DNA of 64,000 nt from Desulforhopalus sp. Its GTDB lineage: Bacteria; Desulfobacterota; Desulfobulbia; Desulfobulbales; Desulfocapsaceae. The stretch lies in NCBI GenBank assembly GCA_030247675.1, contig JAOTRX010000002.1:248001-312000 (forward strand), written 5' to 3'. Below are positions 9,721 to 19,436 of the stretch, one piece after another. Below the pieces are notes generated by a model. That model had not been told where the DNA came from, ran no database searches, and was given only the letters and a program-made list of their open reading frames with translations. The stretch's first letter is position 1, and each line of letters opens with the position of its first letter. Both the position numbers and the translations under genes were made by a program.

Positions 9721-9735
9721 TGGCGGCACCGCTGC
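9721..9735 (+). promoter_or_regulatory. Candidate sigma-54 promoter upstream of prkA
   Basis: TGGC at 9721-9724 and TGC at 9733-9735 are separated by exactly eight bases, matching the TGGC-N8-TGC core of -24/-12 promoters. It lies about 130 bp before the prkA start. In Escherichia coli the related yeaGH operon is known to be sigma-54/NtrC dependent, which makes the match more credible. No enhancer site was identified, and a core this short can occur by chance. Confidence 0.45.
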
Positions 9736-9863
9736 TGCGAGATTGGTTATCTTTTCTTGCAGGGCAATTATTGGTCAGAATGCCTTGAATTAATTTTTTA
9801 AAGACTGATAATGAATTAACAATACAACGCTTCAACCTCACTAACCTGTCAAGGAGGAATACG

Positions 9864-11924
9864 ATGGCAGAGCAAAGGAATAATTCACTCCATTACCATA
9901 TTACCTCGGTGAAAAAAGGGGAGCGGGTCTTCGAAAACGCCTTCCAGAGTGTCAGCCGCATGGTCCTGGAGGGAGAGATTGACAAGGTCATGGTCAACGG
10001 CAAGAGCACCTATGATTTCAGGATATTCCGCAAGGGCCCGAAACATATCGTCGGCATGTATGACGAAATCAACTCCTTTGTCTCGTTTATCAAGGATGCC
10101 TCCGAAGGGGGATCTTCCGCTGAAATGGCCTTTGTCCTGGTCGGCGAACCGGGCAACGGCAAGACCTTCCTTGTCGAGTACCTCTGCAAGCTGTATCGGC
10201 AATTTTTATCGGTTCCGACCAACCGCAAGTATACCTTTCGCTTTGTTGGTCTCGACAAGCTTGGATCCTATGGTAATATCAAGATAATCGAGTCGCAGAC
10301 CTATGAAGATCCGATGATCCTGGCCATGAACCTAGAGGAAGCAAAGGAGGATTCGGCACAGTACCTGGCGCGAAGGTATCGGGTGGACAAAAAGACTCTG
10401 GAAACCTGGTATGATAACTATCGGCCGTTGGGCGCCTGTACCGCCTATATATGGAATAATATTCGCGAATATACCGGCGGCAAGCTCGATGATATGCTCG
10501 AATTTATCGACATTGTGCCCGTTCCCCTGGTCGAGAGCCTTGGTACGGTAACCGGTAAATATCCGGCCAAGGATAAAATTACTTCGTCGGCCGTCGATCT
10601 CCTGGGTGAGGAATCGATCCAGAGGCTGCTGCATATTACCGATACCAATAACCCCTACCGTTTTGACCTCAGGCGCGGGGCGCTCGCCCGGGTGGCGGGA
10701 GGCGGCATCCACTTCAGCGATGAGATCTATAAAAACAAGAAGGATCTGGTGCAGGTGTATCTCGGCATCATCCAGAACCGCAGCATTGAGATCGATGGCT
10801 ACAAATGGCCGATCGACAGCCTGATCGTTGCCACCAGTAACAACTCGGAATTCAACCGTTTTCTCGCCGAGAAGGAAGAGGCGCCGATCGTCGACCGTTG
10901 CCGTATCTGTTACGTTTCGCACAACACCAATCACGTCCTGCAGCGGGAGCTGACCGCCTACGCCATCGGTAACGAGGCAAAGACCACCCTCACCGGTGAC
11001 GTCATGCACCAGGATCCCAACCTCAACTATGCCGCCTCGGTGGCGGCCGTCCTCACCCGCCTGCCCCGGTCGGAAAAGCTTACCCCCATCGAGACCATGA
11101 AGCTTGCCGCTGGCGAGGTGGCCGGAGAAAAGAGCCTGAAGACCCTGTCCGAGGTCATCGACACCCTCAGTCAGGAGCATGATATAACCAAACGCTTTGG
11201 CCAGAAGGGGCTCGGTCAGCGCAATCTCGGCCGCACCATCCAGCTCATGCTGGAGAGTTCTGAGACTAACGAGGGCAAATGCATGTTTGCCTACGATGCC
11301 TTCCACTCCTTTGAGCGGGTCATCCTCGATTATGTCTCCGAGGCCAAGGACCGGGCGAAGTTCCTTGACGACCTGAAAATCGCCAAGGGCCTGTACCGTG
11401 AACGGATCATGACCGAGATGTTCAACGCCTATATGGACGAACCTCTGGCGATCAGAAAGGACGTGCTGAACTACGTCAACATGATCATCGGTATCGACGC
11501 CGAGAACCTCGGGGCCGACAAGATGTGGAAGTATAAGAATCCGCAGACCGGCGAACTGCAGGCACTGAAGATCGACGAGCGGTATATCAATTCGGTCGAG
11601 GATTGTCTTGGCCTGAAGACCAAGGAGCAGAAGGATTCCTTCAGGACCTCGATCCGTAAGATCTACGGCCAGAAGATATCGGTGCGTCCGGATTACGATT
11701 TTATGGACAATTTGGAATTGGTGAAGGCGGTTACCGACGTTCGCCTGAAGTCGGACATTGCCGGCTCCGGCAGTCTTATCGGGGCCCTGGCCAACCGCAC
11801 CAATGAGGAAAACCAGAAACTCTATGACCGGATGATTGAAACCATGCTGAATAAACTCGGCTATTGTACGACCTGCGCCCAGAAGACTATTGAATACTTT
11901 TGTACCCAGGTAGACGAGAATTAG
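9864..11924 (+). CDS. prkA: PrkA-family serine protein kinase (YeaG type)
   Basis: AAA+-type P-loop protein of 686 aa with a C-terminal PrkA domain, orthologous to E. coli YeaG and Bacillus PrkA. The Walker A motif is GEPGNGKT near residues 94-101. The segment FDLRRGALARVAGGGIHFSDE lies in the AAA module with an ATSNNSEFN sensor-like segment downstream. A ribosome binding site AAGGAGG sits just before the ATG. Family members act in stationary-phase, nitrogen-starvation or sporulation-linked signalling. Kinase activity has been reported for some members, and an AAA protease role has been argued for Bacillus PrkA, so the biochemical activity here is open. It leads the cluster prkA-yeaH-spoVR-prkA2, whose gene order is widely conserved. 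A sigma-54-like element lies upstream. Confidence 0.95.
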   Translation: MAEQRNNSLHYHITSVKKGERVFENAFQSVSRMVLEGEIDKVMVNGKSTYDFRIFRKGPKHIVGMYDEINSFVSFIKDASEGGSSAEMAFVLVGEPGNGKTFLVEYLCKLYRQFLSVPTNRKYTFRFVGLDKLGSYGNIKIIESQTYEDPMILAMNLEEAKEDSAQYLARRYRVDKKTLETWYDNYRPLGACTAYIWNNIREYTGGKLDDMLEFIDIVPVPLVESLGTVTGKYPAKDKITSSAVDLLGEESIQRLLHITDTNNPYRFDLRRGALARVAGGGIHFSDEIYKNKKDLVQVYLGIIQNRSIEIDGYKWPIDSLIVATSNNSEFNRFLAEKEEAPIVDRCRICYVSHNTNHVLQRELTAYAIGNEAKTTLTGDVMHQDPNLNYAASVAAVLTRLPRSEKLTPIETMKLAAGEVAGEKSLKTLSEVIDTLSQEHDITKRFGQKGLGQRNLGRTIQLMLESSETNEGKCMFAYDAFHSFERVILDYVSEAKDRAKFLDDLKIAKGLYRERIMTEMFNAYMDEPLAIRKDVLNYVNMIIGIDAENLGADKMWKYKNPQTGELQALKIDERYINSVEDCLGLKTKEQKDSFRTSIRKIYGQKISVRPDYDFMDNLELVKAVTDVRLKSDIAGSGSLIGALANRTNEENQKLYDRMIETMLNKLGYCTTCAQKTIEYFCTQVDEN

Positions 11925-11989
11925 GTTATCGCCCAGGCAACGGCTCCAAATGGCTCATTAATAACCTAAGATACAGGGTGATGTGCAAG

Positions 11990-13372
11990 ATGAACAAGCA
12001 ACTCCGTGCCCTCTACGACAGCCTGAAAGAGCGGGGATTGACGGCGGAACAGGACAGCATGATCCGCCGTGAATTGGACCTCCAGAACCAAAACGGCGAT
12101 CACGACTGCGTCGTCGCTCCTGCCATCCGCGGCATATATGCCTACAATGATCAGGCGATGCAGGGCAATACCTCGCCGCAGAACTTGATGGCCTTGAACT
12201 CAGTGCAGTCCCTTGACTATCTTCTGGAGAGGGACAAGCAGCGGGAAAAGGACGGTTTTCCACGAAAAATCCGCATTGGCAAGATGGTCAAGCCGAGCCA
12301 GGAAGGCGATGACAAGGTGGTTATCGTTCCGACCACGGTGGAGGAAAAACTCCTCCACGATCAGGTGCGGACGGGTGGCGATGGTGATGGTGGCGGCGAT
12401 GGTCAGGGTGGCCAGGGCGGCTCCGGCGATGGTGAAGAAGGAGAGATCATCGGCGAACAGCCGGTGCGACCGGAACAAGGCGCCGGCCAGGGTGGTGCCG
12501 GCCAGGGCGAGGGTGGCGGCCATGACATCGAGTCGAACGCCTACGATCTGGGGCGGATTCTCACCGAGCAGTTCGAGTTGCCCAATCTGAAAGATAAGGG
12601 CAAGAAGCGGTCCCTGACCAAGTACACCTACGATCTGACCGACAAGAATAGAGGCTTTGGCCAGATTCTTGACAAAAAGGCCACCCTGCGACGAATCATC
12701 CAGACCAATATCGCCCTGCAACGGATCAAGGGTCATGGTGCGGTGGACAGCCAGGATCTGCTCATTTCTCCAGGTGACCGGATTTATCGGATTCTCTCCA
12801 AGGAGAAGGATTACGAATCCCAGGCTGTGGTGTTTTTTGTCCGCGACTACTCCGGTTCCATGGGTGGCAAGCCCACCGAACTGGTGGTTAATCAGCATGT
12901 GCTGATCTATTCCTGGCTTATCTATCAGTATAAAAATCAGGTTATTACCCGTTTCATCCTCCATGATACCGAGGCCAAGGAGGTGGATAATTTTCAGACC
13001 TATTATAACTCCAGTGTTGCCGGCGGCACCCAGGTCTCCAGTGCCTATGCCCTGGTCAACAAAATCGTTGAAGATGAGAATCTGGAGCGGGACAATAACA
13101 TCTATGTCTTTCATGGAACCGATGGAGATGATTGGGACACCAAAGGCGAAAAGGCCATCCCCGAACTACGGAAGATGCTGACCTATGCCAGCCGGGTCGG
13201 TATCACCATTGCCGAGAACGGTTACGGGATCTCCGGCCAGACCGAGGTTGAGAAGTATGTCCGAAAATCCGGCTTGTTGGAGGAGCAGAGCAAGCTGCTG
13301 CGTATCGATGTTATCTCAAAAGATTCCACCGAGTCGCGGCTTATTACGGGGATTCGCGAACTTATATCCTGA
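11990..13372 (+). CDS. yeaH: YeaH/YhbH family protein (DUF444, VWA-like)
   Basis: A 460-aa DUF444 protein, the usual partner of PrkA. It has a long Gly/Asp-rich low-complexity linker at about residues 125-180 (repeated GDG, GQGG and GAGQGG units). A von Willebrand A-like domain follows, with a MIDAS-type DYSGSMGG near residue 285 and a GTDGDDWD loop. The molecular role is unknown; partners act in starvation signalling in E. coli. Start: ATG at 11990 gives MNKQLRALYDSL. An ATG three codons upstream (11981) is almost equally good, since AGGG at 11974 is either 12 or 3 bases away. It follows prkA by 65 bp and precedes spoVR by 88 bp. Confidence 0.92.
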   Translation: MNKQLRALYDSLKERGLTAEQDSMIRRELDLQNQNGDHDCVVAPAIRGIYAYNDQAMQGNTSPQNLMALNSVQSLDYLLERDKQREKDGFPRKIRIGKMVKPSQEGDDKVVIVPTTVEEKLLHDQVRTGGDGDGGGDGQGGQGGSGDGEEGEIIGEQPVRPEQGAGQGGAGQGEGGGHDIESNAYDLGRILTEQFELPNLKDKGKKRSLTKYTYDLTDKNRGFGQILDKKATLRRIIQTNIALQRIKGHGAVDSQDLLISPGDRIYRILSKEKDYESQAVVFFVRDYSGSMGGKPTELVVNQHVLIYSWLIYQYKNQVITRFILHDTEAKEVDNFQTYYNSSVAGGTQVSSAYALVNKIVEDENLERDNNIYVFHGTDGDDWDTKGEKAIPELRKMLTYASRVGITIAENGYGISGQTEVEKYVRKSGLLEEQSKLLRIDVISKDSTESRLITGIRELIS

Positions 13373-13460
13373 CCGCGACGGATTGCCGCGGCAGTGAAAA
13401 AGCGGCCACAACACCGGGAAAGATATTACGAGCAGTACCGATGGTTTACTGTGAGGTGCT

Positions 13461-15089
13461 ATGGAACTAGTCAGTCAGCATGCCAAACGGATCATGGAAG
13501 GATGCAAGGAGCGGGCTCGTGATGCCGGTCTGAAATTTCAGGAGCAGAGCCTCGAATATATCGTCACCAACCGCGATTTCTTGCAGCTGTCTCCGAAAAA
13601 CATGATCCCCACCCTCTATGATTATTGGGTGCAGGATGTCGAGGTATTGAAAGAGCAAGGCCAGTACGAACTCTACCCCAACAACCCGTATGAAACGGTC
13701 ATTAACACCCGGCCGCCGATCTCCTTTTATAACGACAACAATCCCGATTGGCTGAATGTGATGATTTTTTATCATGTCCTCGGCCATATCGACTTTTTTC
13801 AGAACAACCTGTTCTTCCGTAATACCTGGGACTACGATTTCGCCGCCAAGGCCCTTGCTGACAAGCGGATCATCGCCAAGCTCCGTTCGGAGAAGGGCAG
13901 GTGGGTGGACTATGTTATTGAATTTGCTCGATCTGTCGATAATCTTGTGGGCTATTTTGATGTGCTCTTGTCGCTGTCGGAAAATAGCAAGAAGCTTACC
14001 ATGATCGATTACTACTTCGACGTCTTTTTACAGGACAAGGAACGGGAAAAGCGATCGATTGCCTCCTATGTCGCCGAAATTGAACTCTATAATAAGTCCA
14101 TCCGGGAGTTTCCCGGAGACGGAGAAGAGCGCTTTATCGATTATGTCAAGAAAAAGCACGCCGAGTTTGAACCGCTTTTTGAAAAGGCAGCGAAGGATTG
14201 GCATAAAGGCGGCAGGCGTGATGTTCTGCAGTTTCTCATGGAGAACTCGAAATTTCTCGGCCGGGAAGAGAATAAGTGGATGCTGACGGTCATTGAGGTC
14301 GTTCGCGCTACCTCCCTGTATTTTCAACCGCAGATCCGCACCAAGATTCTCAATGAAGGTTGGGCAAGTTACTGGCATGACGCTCTTTTTCTAAAAGATG
14401 ACCGGATTAAGGGCCATGAAGTGGACTATGCGGTAATCAATGCCAAGGTCACCTCCATGCCTCGGGTTGGTCTGAATCCCTATGGACTTGGTATGCGCCT
14501 TTTTGCGTATCTTGAGCAACAAAGCGAAAAAGGGAAAATGACCTTTGATTATAGGCGGATATCCGACCAACATAAAAGAAAACAATATAATGAGAGCACC
14601 GGCAGGGGGAAGGATTTCATCTTCTCGATCCGGGAAAATCTCTGCGATTCGATGTTCATCAACAGGTTTGTTGATCAGGAGTTTGTCGATTTGCACAAAC
14701 TGTTTGTCGTTGACCGGCGGTTGAACAAAGAACGCATGACCTGGGAGTACTATGTCAAGTCGCGTAAGGCCGAACACTATAAGGCGATGATTGCCGACTC
14801 CCTCTACCACCCTCCGGCGATCAATATTCATGTTGATGATGACAATGCCCTGATCCTCAGCCATGTCTTTGAAAATAAACCCCTCTACCGTGACTACATC
14901 GAAGGCGCCCTTCTTGGCATTGAGTTTTTGTGGGGAGGCAAAACCTGCCTGTATACCTTCGAGCCGGAACCGGTAAAAAGGGATCCAAGCCAATCCGGCA
15001 CAGAGGAGGAGCCCTCCCGGGAAATTAAATGGCGACGGGTTCGCTACACCATGAAAGACAAAAAAATGACCCGAGTGATGGTTGACTAA
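13461..15089 (+). CDS. spoVR: SpoVR family protein
   Basis: A 542-aa protein of the SpoVR/YcgB family. The family signature region is clear: the N-terminal LYDYWVQDVEVLKEQG, then FYHVLGHIDFFQNN, and the central ILNEGWASYWHDALF with its conserved His and Glu-containing segment. In Bacillus SpoVR affects spore cortex formation, while in non-sporulating bacteria it travels with PrkA and YeaH and its activity is unknown. The C-terminal 80 residues end in a charged tail. It starts with ATG after GTGAGGTG and is followed 20 bp later by the second PrkA-like gene, so all four genes are probably one transcript. Confidence 0.95.
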   Translation: MELVSQHAKRIMEGCKERARDAGLKFQEQSLEYIVTNRDFLQLSPKNMIPTLYDYWVQDVEVLKEQGQYELYPNNPYETVINTRPPISFYNDNNPDWLNVMIFYHVLGHIDFFQNNLFFRNTWDYDFAAKALADKRIIAKLRSEKGRWVDYVIEFARSVDNLVGYFDVLLSLSENSKKLTMIDYYFDVFLQDKEREKRSIASYVAEIELYNKSIREFPGDGEERFIDYVKKKHAEFEPLFEKAAKDWHKGGRRDVLQFLMENSKFLGREENKWMLTVIEVVRATSLYFQPQIRTKILNEGWASYWHDALFLKDDRIKGHEVDYAVINAKVTSMPRVGLNPYGLGMRLFAYLEQQSEKGKMTFDYRRISDQHKRKQYNESTGRGKDFIFSIRENLCDSMFINRFVDQEFVDLHKLFVVDRRLNKERMTWEYYVKSRKAEHYKAMIADSLYHPPAINIHVDDDNALILSHVFENKPLYRDYIEGALLGIEFLWGGKTCLYTFEPEPVKRDPSQSGTEEEPSREIKWRRVRYTMKDKKMTRVMVD

Positions 15090-15109
15090 CAGATGAGAAA
15101 GGTGGGTGC

Positions 15110-17410
15110 ATGCGCGATTTAAGCAAAGCCATGGGTAATTTAGAGAATTGCAGGGGCCAGTTGAGCCAGTCGCCGATTCTCTCCTTCCAGGAATTTCTTC
15201 AGGAGGTTATCAGCCATCCCAAACGAGTCATTCGCAATATCTACCAGGTGTATTCGGATATGGTCGATTCCCTGGTCAGCGAAGGTATCGACGAGTATGG
15301 CGATGATCCTGAATCCATAGGTTTTCTGAAATATGACTGTTCGAAGCTCTTTGTTGAAGGCGCCGACCGGGCCTTTTTTGCCGATCGCCTCTTCGCCAAT
15401 CGTTTGATGCGCCATGTTGACAGCTTTAAGGTGGGCGCCAAGCAGAACAAGATCTATATCTTCGATGGACCGCATGGCAGTGGTAAGTCGACCTTTCTCA
15501 ATAACCTGCTGCATAAGTTCGAGGAATATGCCAATTCGCAGGAAGGCTGCAGGTATGAAGTCGTATGGCGGCTGAAGCAGGATCACCTCGTGGGAGGAGT
15601 ACACAGCCTCAATTCACTGACCGAAAAGCTTGCCTGGGTGTTGGAGAAGGAGGGGAAAAAAGAGCTGGCAACAGAGATGAAATGTGCCTGCAATCCGGAA
15701 AACGATTTGGGGGGCTATTTCGACCTGCCCTGTCCGAGTCATGATAATCCTTTGCTGCTTATTCCCAAAGAGATTCGCCGGCAATTTTTTGACGATCTTT
15801 TTGAAAATGATGAGTTCAAGTGGCAGCTGTTCACCGAAAAGAAATACGAATGGATTTTTCACGAAGAACCCTGCACCATCTGTGTCTCCCTGTATCATGA
15901 GCTGCTGAAAAAGCACCGTGATCCCCTTAAGGTTCTGGAATGTGTCTTCGCCCGCCATTATGTGTACAATCGGCGCCTGGGGGAAGGTGTTTCGGTCTTT
16001 AATCCAGGTGACAAGCCGCTGCGGCACAGCATCCTTTCCAATGATATCCTCCAGAAAAAACTGGATATCATGCTGTCCGGCAGCAAGCATGTCAGCTATA
16101 TCTATTCTCGCTATGCCAAGACCAATAATGGCATTTACGCCTTGATGGACATAAAATCGCACAACTCTGAAAGATTGATGGAGCTGCATAACATCATCAG
16201 CGATGGAGTGCATAAGGTTGACGATATAGAGGAAAAGGTCAATTCGCTGCTCTTTGCGGTGATGAATCCCGAGGATAAAAAACTGATCGAGGACCTGCAG
16301 GCCTTCAGTGACCGGGTGGAATATATTAATATCCCGTATGTTCTTGATCTTCAGACAGAAGTAGATATTTACCGGGAGAATTTTGGTAAGCATATCGACG
16401 AGAGTTTTCTCCCCAGGGTTCTTCATAATTTTGCCAGGGTAATTATTGCTACAAGGCTGAGAACCAAGTCGGAGGCGATGGAGGAATGGATCAGCCAGCC
16501 GGAGAAATACGAGTTGTATTGCGACACCAACTTGCAGCTTCTCAAGATGGAGATTTTCACCGGCTATATCCCCGAATGGCTGAAAGAGGAAGATGTTGCT
16601 GTTTTTACCGCTAAAAGGCGACAGAGCATCATCGCCGAATCGGAGAAAGACGGGTGGAAGGGACTTTCCGGTCGTGATTCGATAAAACTGTTTAATGAGT
16701 TTTACTCCACCTACGTCAGTGATGATAAGCTTATCGATATGTCCATGCTCGGCAAGTTCTTCCGTAAATTCTGTAAGGAAGACCGTAATATTCTGCCCAT
16801 GGGATTCTTGGATTCTCTTTTGAAGATGTATAATTTCACAGTGTTACAAGAAGTCAAGGAGTCGCTGTATTATTACAATGAGGAACAGATTTCGAAAGAG
16901 ATCATCAACTATATGTTTGCCGTCAACTTTGAGGTCGGGGCGGTGGAGCACTGTGATTTTACGGGAGAAAAGATTGAAATAACAGAGGAGTTCTTTCACC
17001 GGATGGAGTCGCGGTTGCAGATAGAGCCGCGGCACGCAGCGACCTTCCGCCATAATGTCCAGAAAACCTACACCACTACGGCCTTGCCTCAAGAAATGTT
17101 GCGGGATGGGCGACCCATTACCGAGACCGAACTCTATCTCCATCTTTATGAGAAATGTACCTACAATCTCAAAGAAAAAGTGCTTGAACCCTTCCTTAAA
17201 AACGAGAATTTCCGCCGGGCAGTAAAGGATTTTGAACAGGATCAGTTCAGGACTTACGACAAGAAGATCCAAAGTGACGTTGTCTTTATGATCGACAATT
17301 TACAGAAAAAGCACCGTTATTCACGACAGGGGGCGAAGGAAATCTGTATTTATGTCATTGACAATAATCTTGCCGAGAAGTTCTCCGGAACCACAGCCGC
17401 CTATAAATAG
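15110..17410 (+). CDS. Second, divergent PrkA-like serine kinase
   Basis: A 766-aa relative of PrkA, longer and much diverged from the 686-aa copy at 9864. The Walker A motif is GPHGSGKST at about residues 119-126, shortly after SFKVGAKQNKIYIFD. The central segment has cysteine pairs (MKCACNPEND and EPCTICVSLYHELL) absent from the first PrkA. The C-terminal third (KYELYCDTNLQLLKMEIFTG and later) matches PrkA-type kinase tails. The ATG is preceded by GAAAGGTGGG. It closes the operon. A plausible view is that the two kinases form a hetero-pair or regulate each other with YeaH and SpoVR; this is inference. Substrates are unknown. Confidence 0.85.
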   Translation: MRDLSKAMGNLENCRGQLSQSPILSFQEFLQEVISHPKRVIRNIYQVYSDMVDSLVSEGIDEYGDDPESIGFLKYDCSKLFVEGADRAFFADRLFANRLMRHVDSFKVGAKQNKIYIFDGPHGSGKSTFLNNLLHKFEEYANSQEGCRYEVVWRLKQDHLVGGVHSLNSLTEKLAWVLEKEGKKELATEMKCACNPENDLGGYFDLPCPSHDNPLLLIPKEIRRQFFDDLFENDEFKWQLFTEKKYEWIFHEEPCTICVSLYHELLKKHRDPLKVLECVFARHYVYNRRLGEGVSVFNPGDKPLRHSILSNDILQKKLDIMLSGSKHVSYIYSRYAKTNNGIYALMDIKSHNSERLMELHNIISDGVHKVDDIEEKVNSLLFAVMNPEDKKLIEDLQAFSDRVEYINIPYVLDLQTEVDIYRENFGKHIDESFLPRVLHNFARVIIATRLRTKSEAMEEWISQPEKYELYCDTNLQLLKMEIFTGYIPEWLKEEDVAVFTAKRRQSIIAESEKDGWKGLSGRDSIKLFNEFYSTYVSDDKLIDMSMLGKFFRKFCKEDRNILPMGFLDSLLKMYNFTVLQEVKESLYYYNEEQISKEIINYMFAVNFEVGAVEHCDFTGEKIEITEEFFHRMESRLQIEPRHAATFRHNVQKTYTTTALPQEMLRDGRPITETELYLHLYEKCTYNLKEKVLEPFLKNENFRRAVKDFEQDQFRTYDKKIQSDVVFMIDNLQKKHRYSRQGAKEICIYVIDNNLAEKFSGTTAAYK

Positions 17411-17777
17411 CCGGCCGTTTCAAGGGCTGCAGTCTGCTCAAAACCTCCTTTTCTGAAGGCCGTCGTCCCGATATCTGCACCATTCGAACACTTTTTCTCC
17501 TAATAGCGTGGCGAAAAGCATTGGCTATTTGTCGATGATGCAATACAGTTGCATCAGTTTATGGGGCTGATTTTTTCCGAAGCGAGGGCAAGTCGTCTTT
17601 TTGCTGAATCGATAGGATTTCAGAAAGACCCCTGAATTATTGCAATAAATCTGAATAAATTGCCGAAGTAAGGTTGGGCGTTCTTCTTTTTGTTTTGGTT
17701 ATAATCTTCGTGTAACAGATTTGCAGATGCTCTATATGCCGGGTATTGGCAAAAAGATAGGACTAGGGGGAAACTCC
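17411..17777. other. Intergenic leader region of the zinc transporter operon
   Basis: 367 bp without a gene. It contains the palindrome annotated at 17536-17556. A TATAAT-like -10 (17700-17705) has no good -35 partner and sits inside an imperfect GTTATAATC/TCGTGTAAC repeat. The GTG start of the ATPase gene and its AGGGGG ribosome binding site follow. No small gene was found. Confidence 0.4.
17536..17556. promoter_or_regulatory. Candidate Zur operator (21-bp palindrome)
   Basis: TGATGCAA and TTGCATCA form a perfect 8-bp inverted repeat around TACAG. It lies about 220 bp upstream of a zinc-type ABC transporter operon that itself encodes a Fur-family regulator, which is typical of autoregulated Zur operons. 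The motif was inferred from symmetry and position only. Confidence 0.5.
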
Positions 17778-18581
17778 GTGGAACGAACAATGGACGATAC
17801 GCAGCCAATGGTTGAAATGGTAGATCTTTCTTTCTCCTATGCTGGTCAGGAGGTGCTGTCAGCAATCAACTTTGTTGTGCATAGCGGTGATTTTGTCGCG
17901 ATCATCGGACCCAATGGTGGTGGCAAAACGACGCTTATGAAAATGGTGCTTGGCCTACTGCAGCCAACCAGCGGGACGATTCGGGTGGGTGGCAAGGTTC
18001 CCGGCCGGGGCGGGGCGGTTATCGGCTATGTACCCCAGACCATTAACCATAACCATAATTTTCCGGCGTCGGCCCTTGATGTTGTACTCATGGGCAGACA
18101 TACCCCGGCAAAACGCTGGAACCTCTTCTATGGCCGTGACGACCGTTTGGTGGCCTTACGGGCACTTGAGCGGATGGAGATGGATAGCTATGCCGAGAGA
18201 AAAATCACCGATCTTTCCGGGGGACAGCGGCAAAGGGTGCTGATAGCACGGGCCCTGGTCACCGAACCTGATTTGCTGGTTCTCGATGAACCGACCGCCA
18301 GCATTGATACCAAAGGCCAGACGGTTTTTTTCAATCTTCTCAAGACACTCAACAAAGATTTGACCATTCTGGTGGTCAGTCACGATCTCCTTGTGGTCTC
18401 TTCGTACGCGAAATCGATAGCCTGTGTCAACAAGCGCCTCCATTACCATAATATCGTAGGCTCGACGTCCGAACTGATGAACGCTTTTTATTCCTGTTCG
18501 GCCGAGGAGATCTGTCCGGTGGAGACGGTTGCACGGGGCCTGAGTAAAAATACCTTTCTGGATATCCCCCGCTATGATTGA
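17778..18581 (+). CDS. znuC: Metal (zinc/manganese-type) ABC transporter ATPase
   Basis: Cytoplasmic ATPase of 267 aa that powers high-affinity metal import. It has Walker A GPNGGGKTT, the signature LSGGQRQRV, Walker B LLVLDEPTA and the switch histidine in VVSHD, in normal order and spacing. The start is taken as GTG at 17778 because AGGGGG lies seven bases upstream. An earlier in-frame ATG at 17721 would add 19 residues without homology. The permease gene overlaps its 3' end by eight bases and a Fur-family gene follows, so zinc is the likely metal, though manganese or iron transporters of this class look alike. No substrate-binding protein gene is nearby. Confidence 0.9.
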   Translation: MERTMDDTQPMVEMVDLSFSYAGQEVLSAINFVVHSGDFVAIIGPNGGGKTTLMKMVLGLLQPTSGTIRVGGKVPGRGGAVIGYVPQTINHNHNFPASALDVVLMGRHTPAKRWNLFYGRDDRLVALRALERMEMDSYAERKITDLSGGQRQRVLIARALVTEPDLLVLDEPTASIDTKGQTVFFNLLKTLNKDLTILVVSHDLLVVSSYAKSIACVNKRLHYHNIVGSTSELMNAFYSCSAEEICPVETVARGLSKNTFLDIPRYD

Positions 18582-19401
18582 AGCCCTGCAGTTTGAATTT
18601 ATGCGCAATGCCCTCTATGCCGGTCTCTTAACCAGCATAATTTGCGGAATAATCGGTACCTTGATTGTGGTCAACCGCCTGGTGTTTCTCGCCGGGGGGA
18701 TTGCCCATAGCGCCTATGGCGGGATAGGCGTCGCCTTTTTCTTCGGCCTGCCCTATATGCTGGGAGCGATTGGTTTTTCCTTTGTCGTGGCGATGATCAT
18801 GGCTGCCGTATCCTTGAAGGCCAAAGAGCGGGCCGATACGATTGTCGGGGTGTTGTGGGCGGTAGGCATGGCCAGCGGTATCCTGCTCCTTGACTTGACG
18901 CCCGGTTATAATGTTGATCTGATGAGTTACCTGTTTGGCAGCATTCTCAGTGTTCCTCGATCTGATCTTGTCAGCATGGCTGTCATCGGCGGAGGCATCC
19001 TTCTCCTGGTCGGCTATTATTTTCGGGATCTGCTGGCCATGAGCTACGATGAGGAGTTCGCGCAGATTCGCGGTATTCCGGTCAAAAGGCTCTACTATAT
19101 GCTCATTGGCATGGTCGCGGTGACCGTGGTCATGGTAGTCCAGGTGGTCGGCCTCATTCTTGTTATTGCCCTCCTTACCGTCCCGCCGTCAATATCAGAA
19201 AAGTATACAAAATCACTCGCTAAAATGATGATTTGTTCGTGTTTTCTCGGGATGATTTTTACCACCGGCGGGCTTTGGCTGTCCTATAAATTTGACGTGA
19301 CCTCGGGAGCGGCGATAATATTTCTTGCCGGAGTAGTATTTTTCCTGTCCCTGATCCTCGACAGGTTCATCCTTGTCTGCCGGAAAAACCTCGAGAAGTG
19401 A
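18574..19401 (+). CDS. znuB: Metal ABC transporter permease
   Basis: Integral membrane protein of 275 aa of the ABC-3 (ZnuB/TroC) family with about eight hydrophobic segments. Typical family landmarks are the N-terminal FMRNALYAGLLTSIICGIIG, GGIAHSAYGGIG after the second segment, and LLTVPPSISEKYTKSL, the cytoplasmic loop that contacts the ATPase. It overlaps the ATPase gene by eight bases and precedes the Fur-family regulator by 35 bp. Metal specificity cannot be read from the sequence; the linked Zur-type regulator favours zinc. Confidence 0.9.
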   Translation: MIEALQFEFMRNALYAGLLTSIICGIIGTLIVVNRLVFLAGGIAHSAYGGIGVAFFFGLPYMLGAIGFSFVVAMIMAAVSLKAKERADTIVGVLWAVGMASGILLLDLTPGYNVDLMSYLFGSILSVPRSDLVSMAVIGGGILLLVGYYFRDLLAMSYDEEFAQIRGIPVKRLYYMLIGMVAVTVVMVVQVVGLILVIALLTVPPSISEKYTKSLAKMMICSCFLGMIFTTGGLWLSYKFDVTSGAAIIFLAGVVFFLSLILDRFILVCRKNLEK

Positions 19402-19436
19402 TTGTAAATATAATAATAACAAATAGATGAATCACC

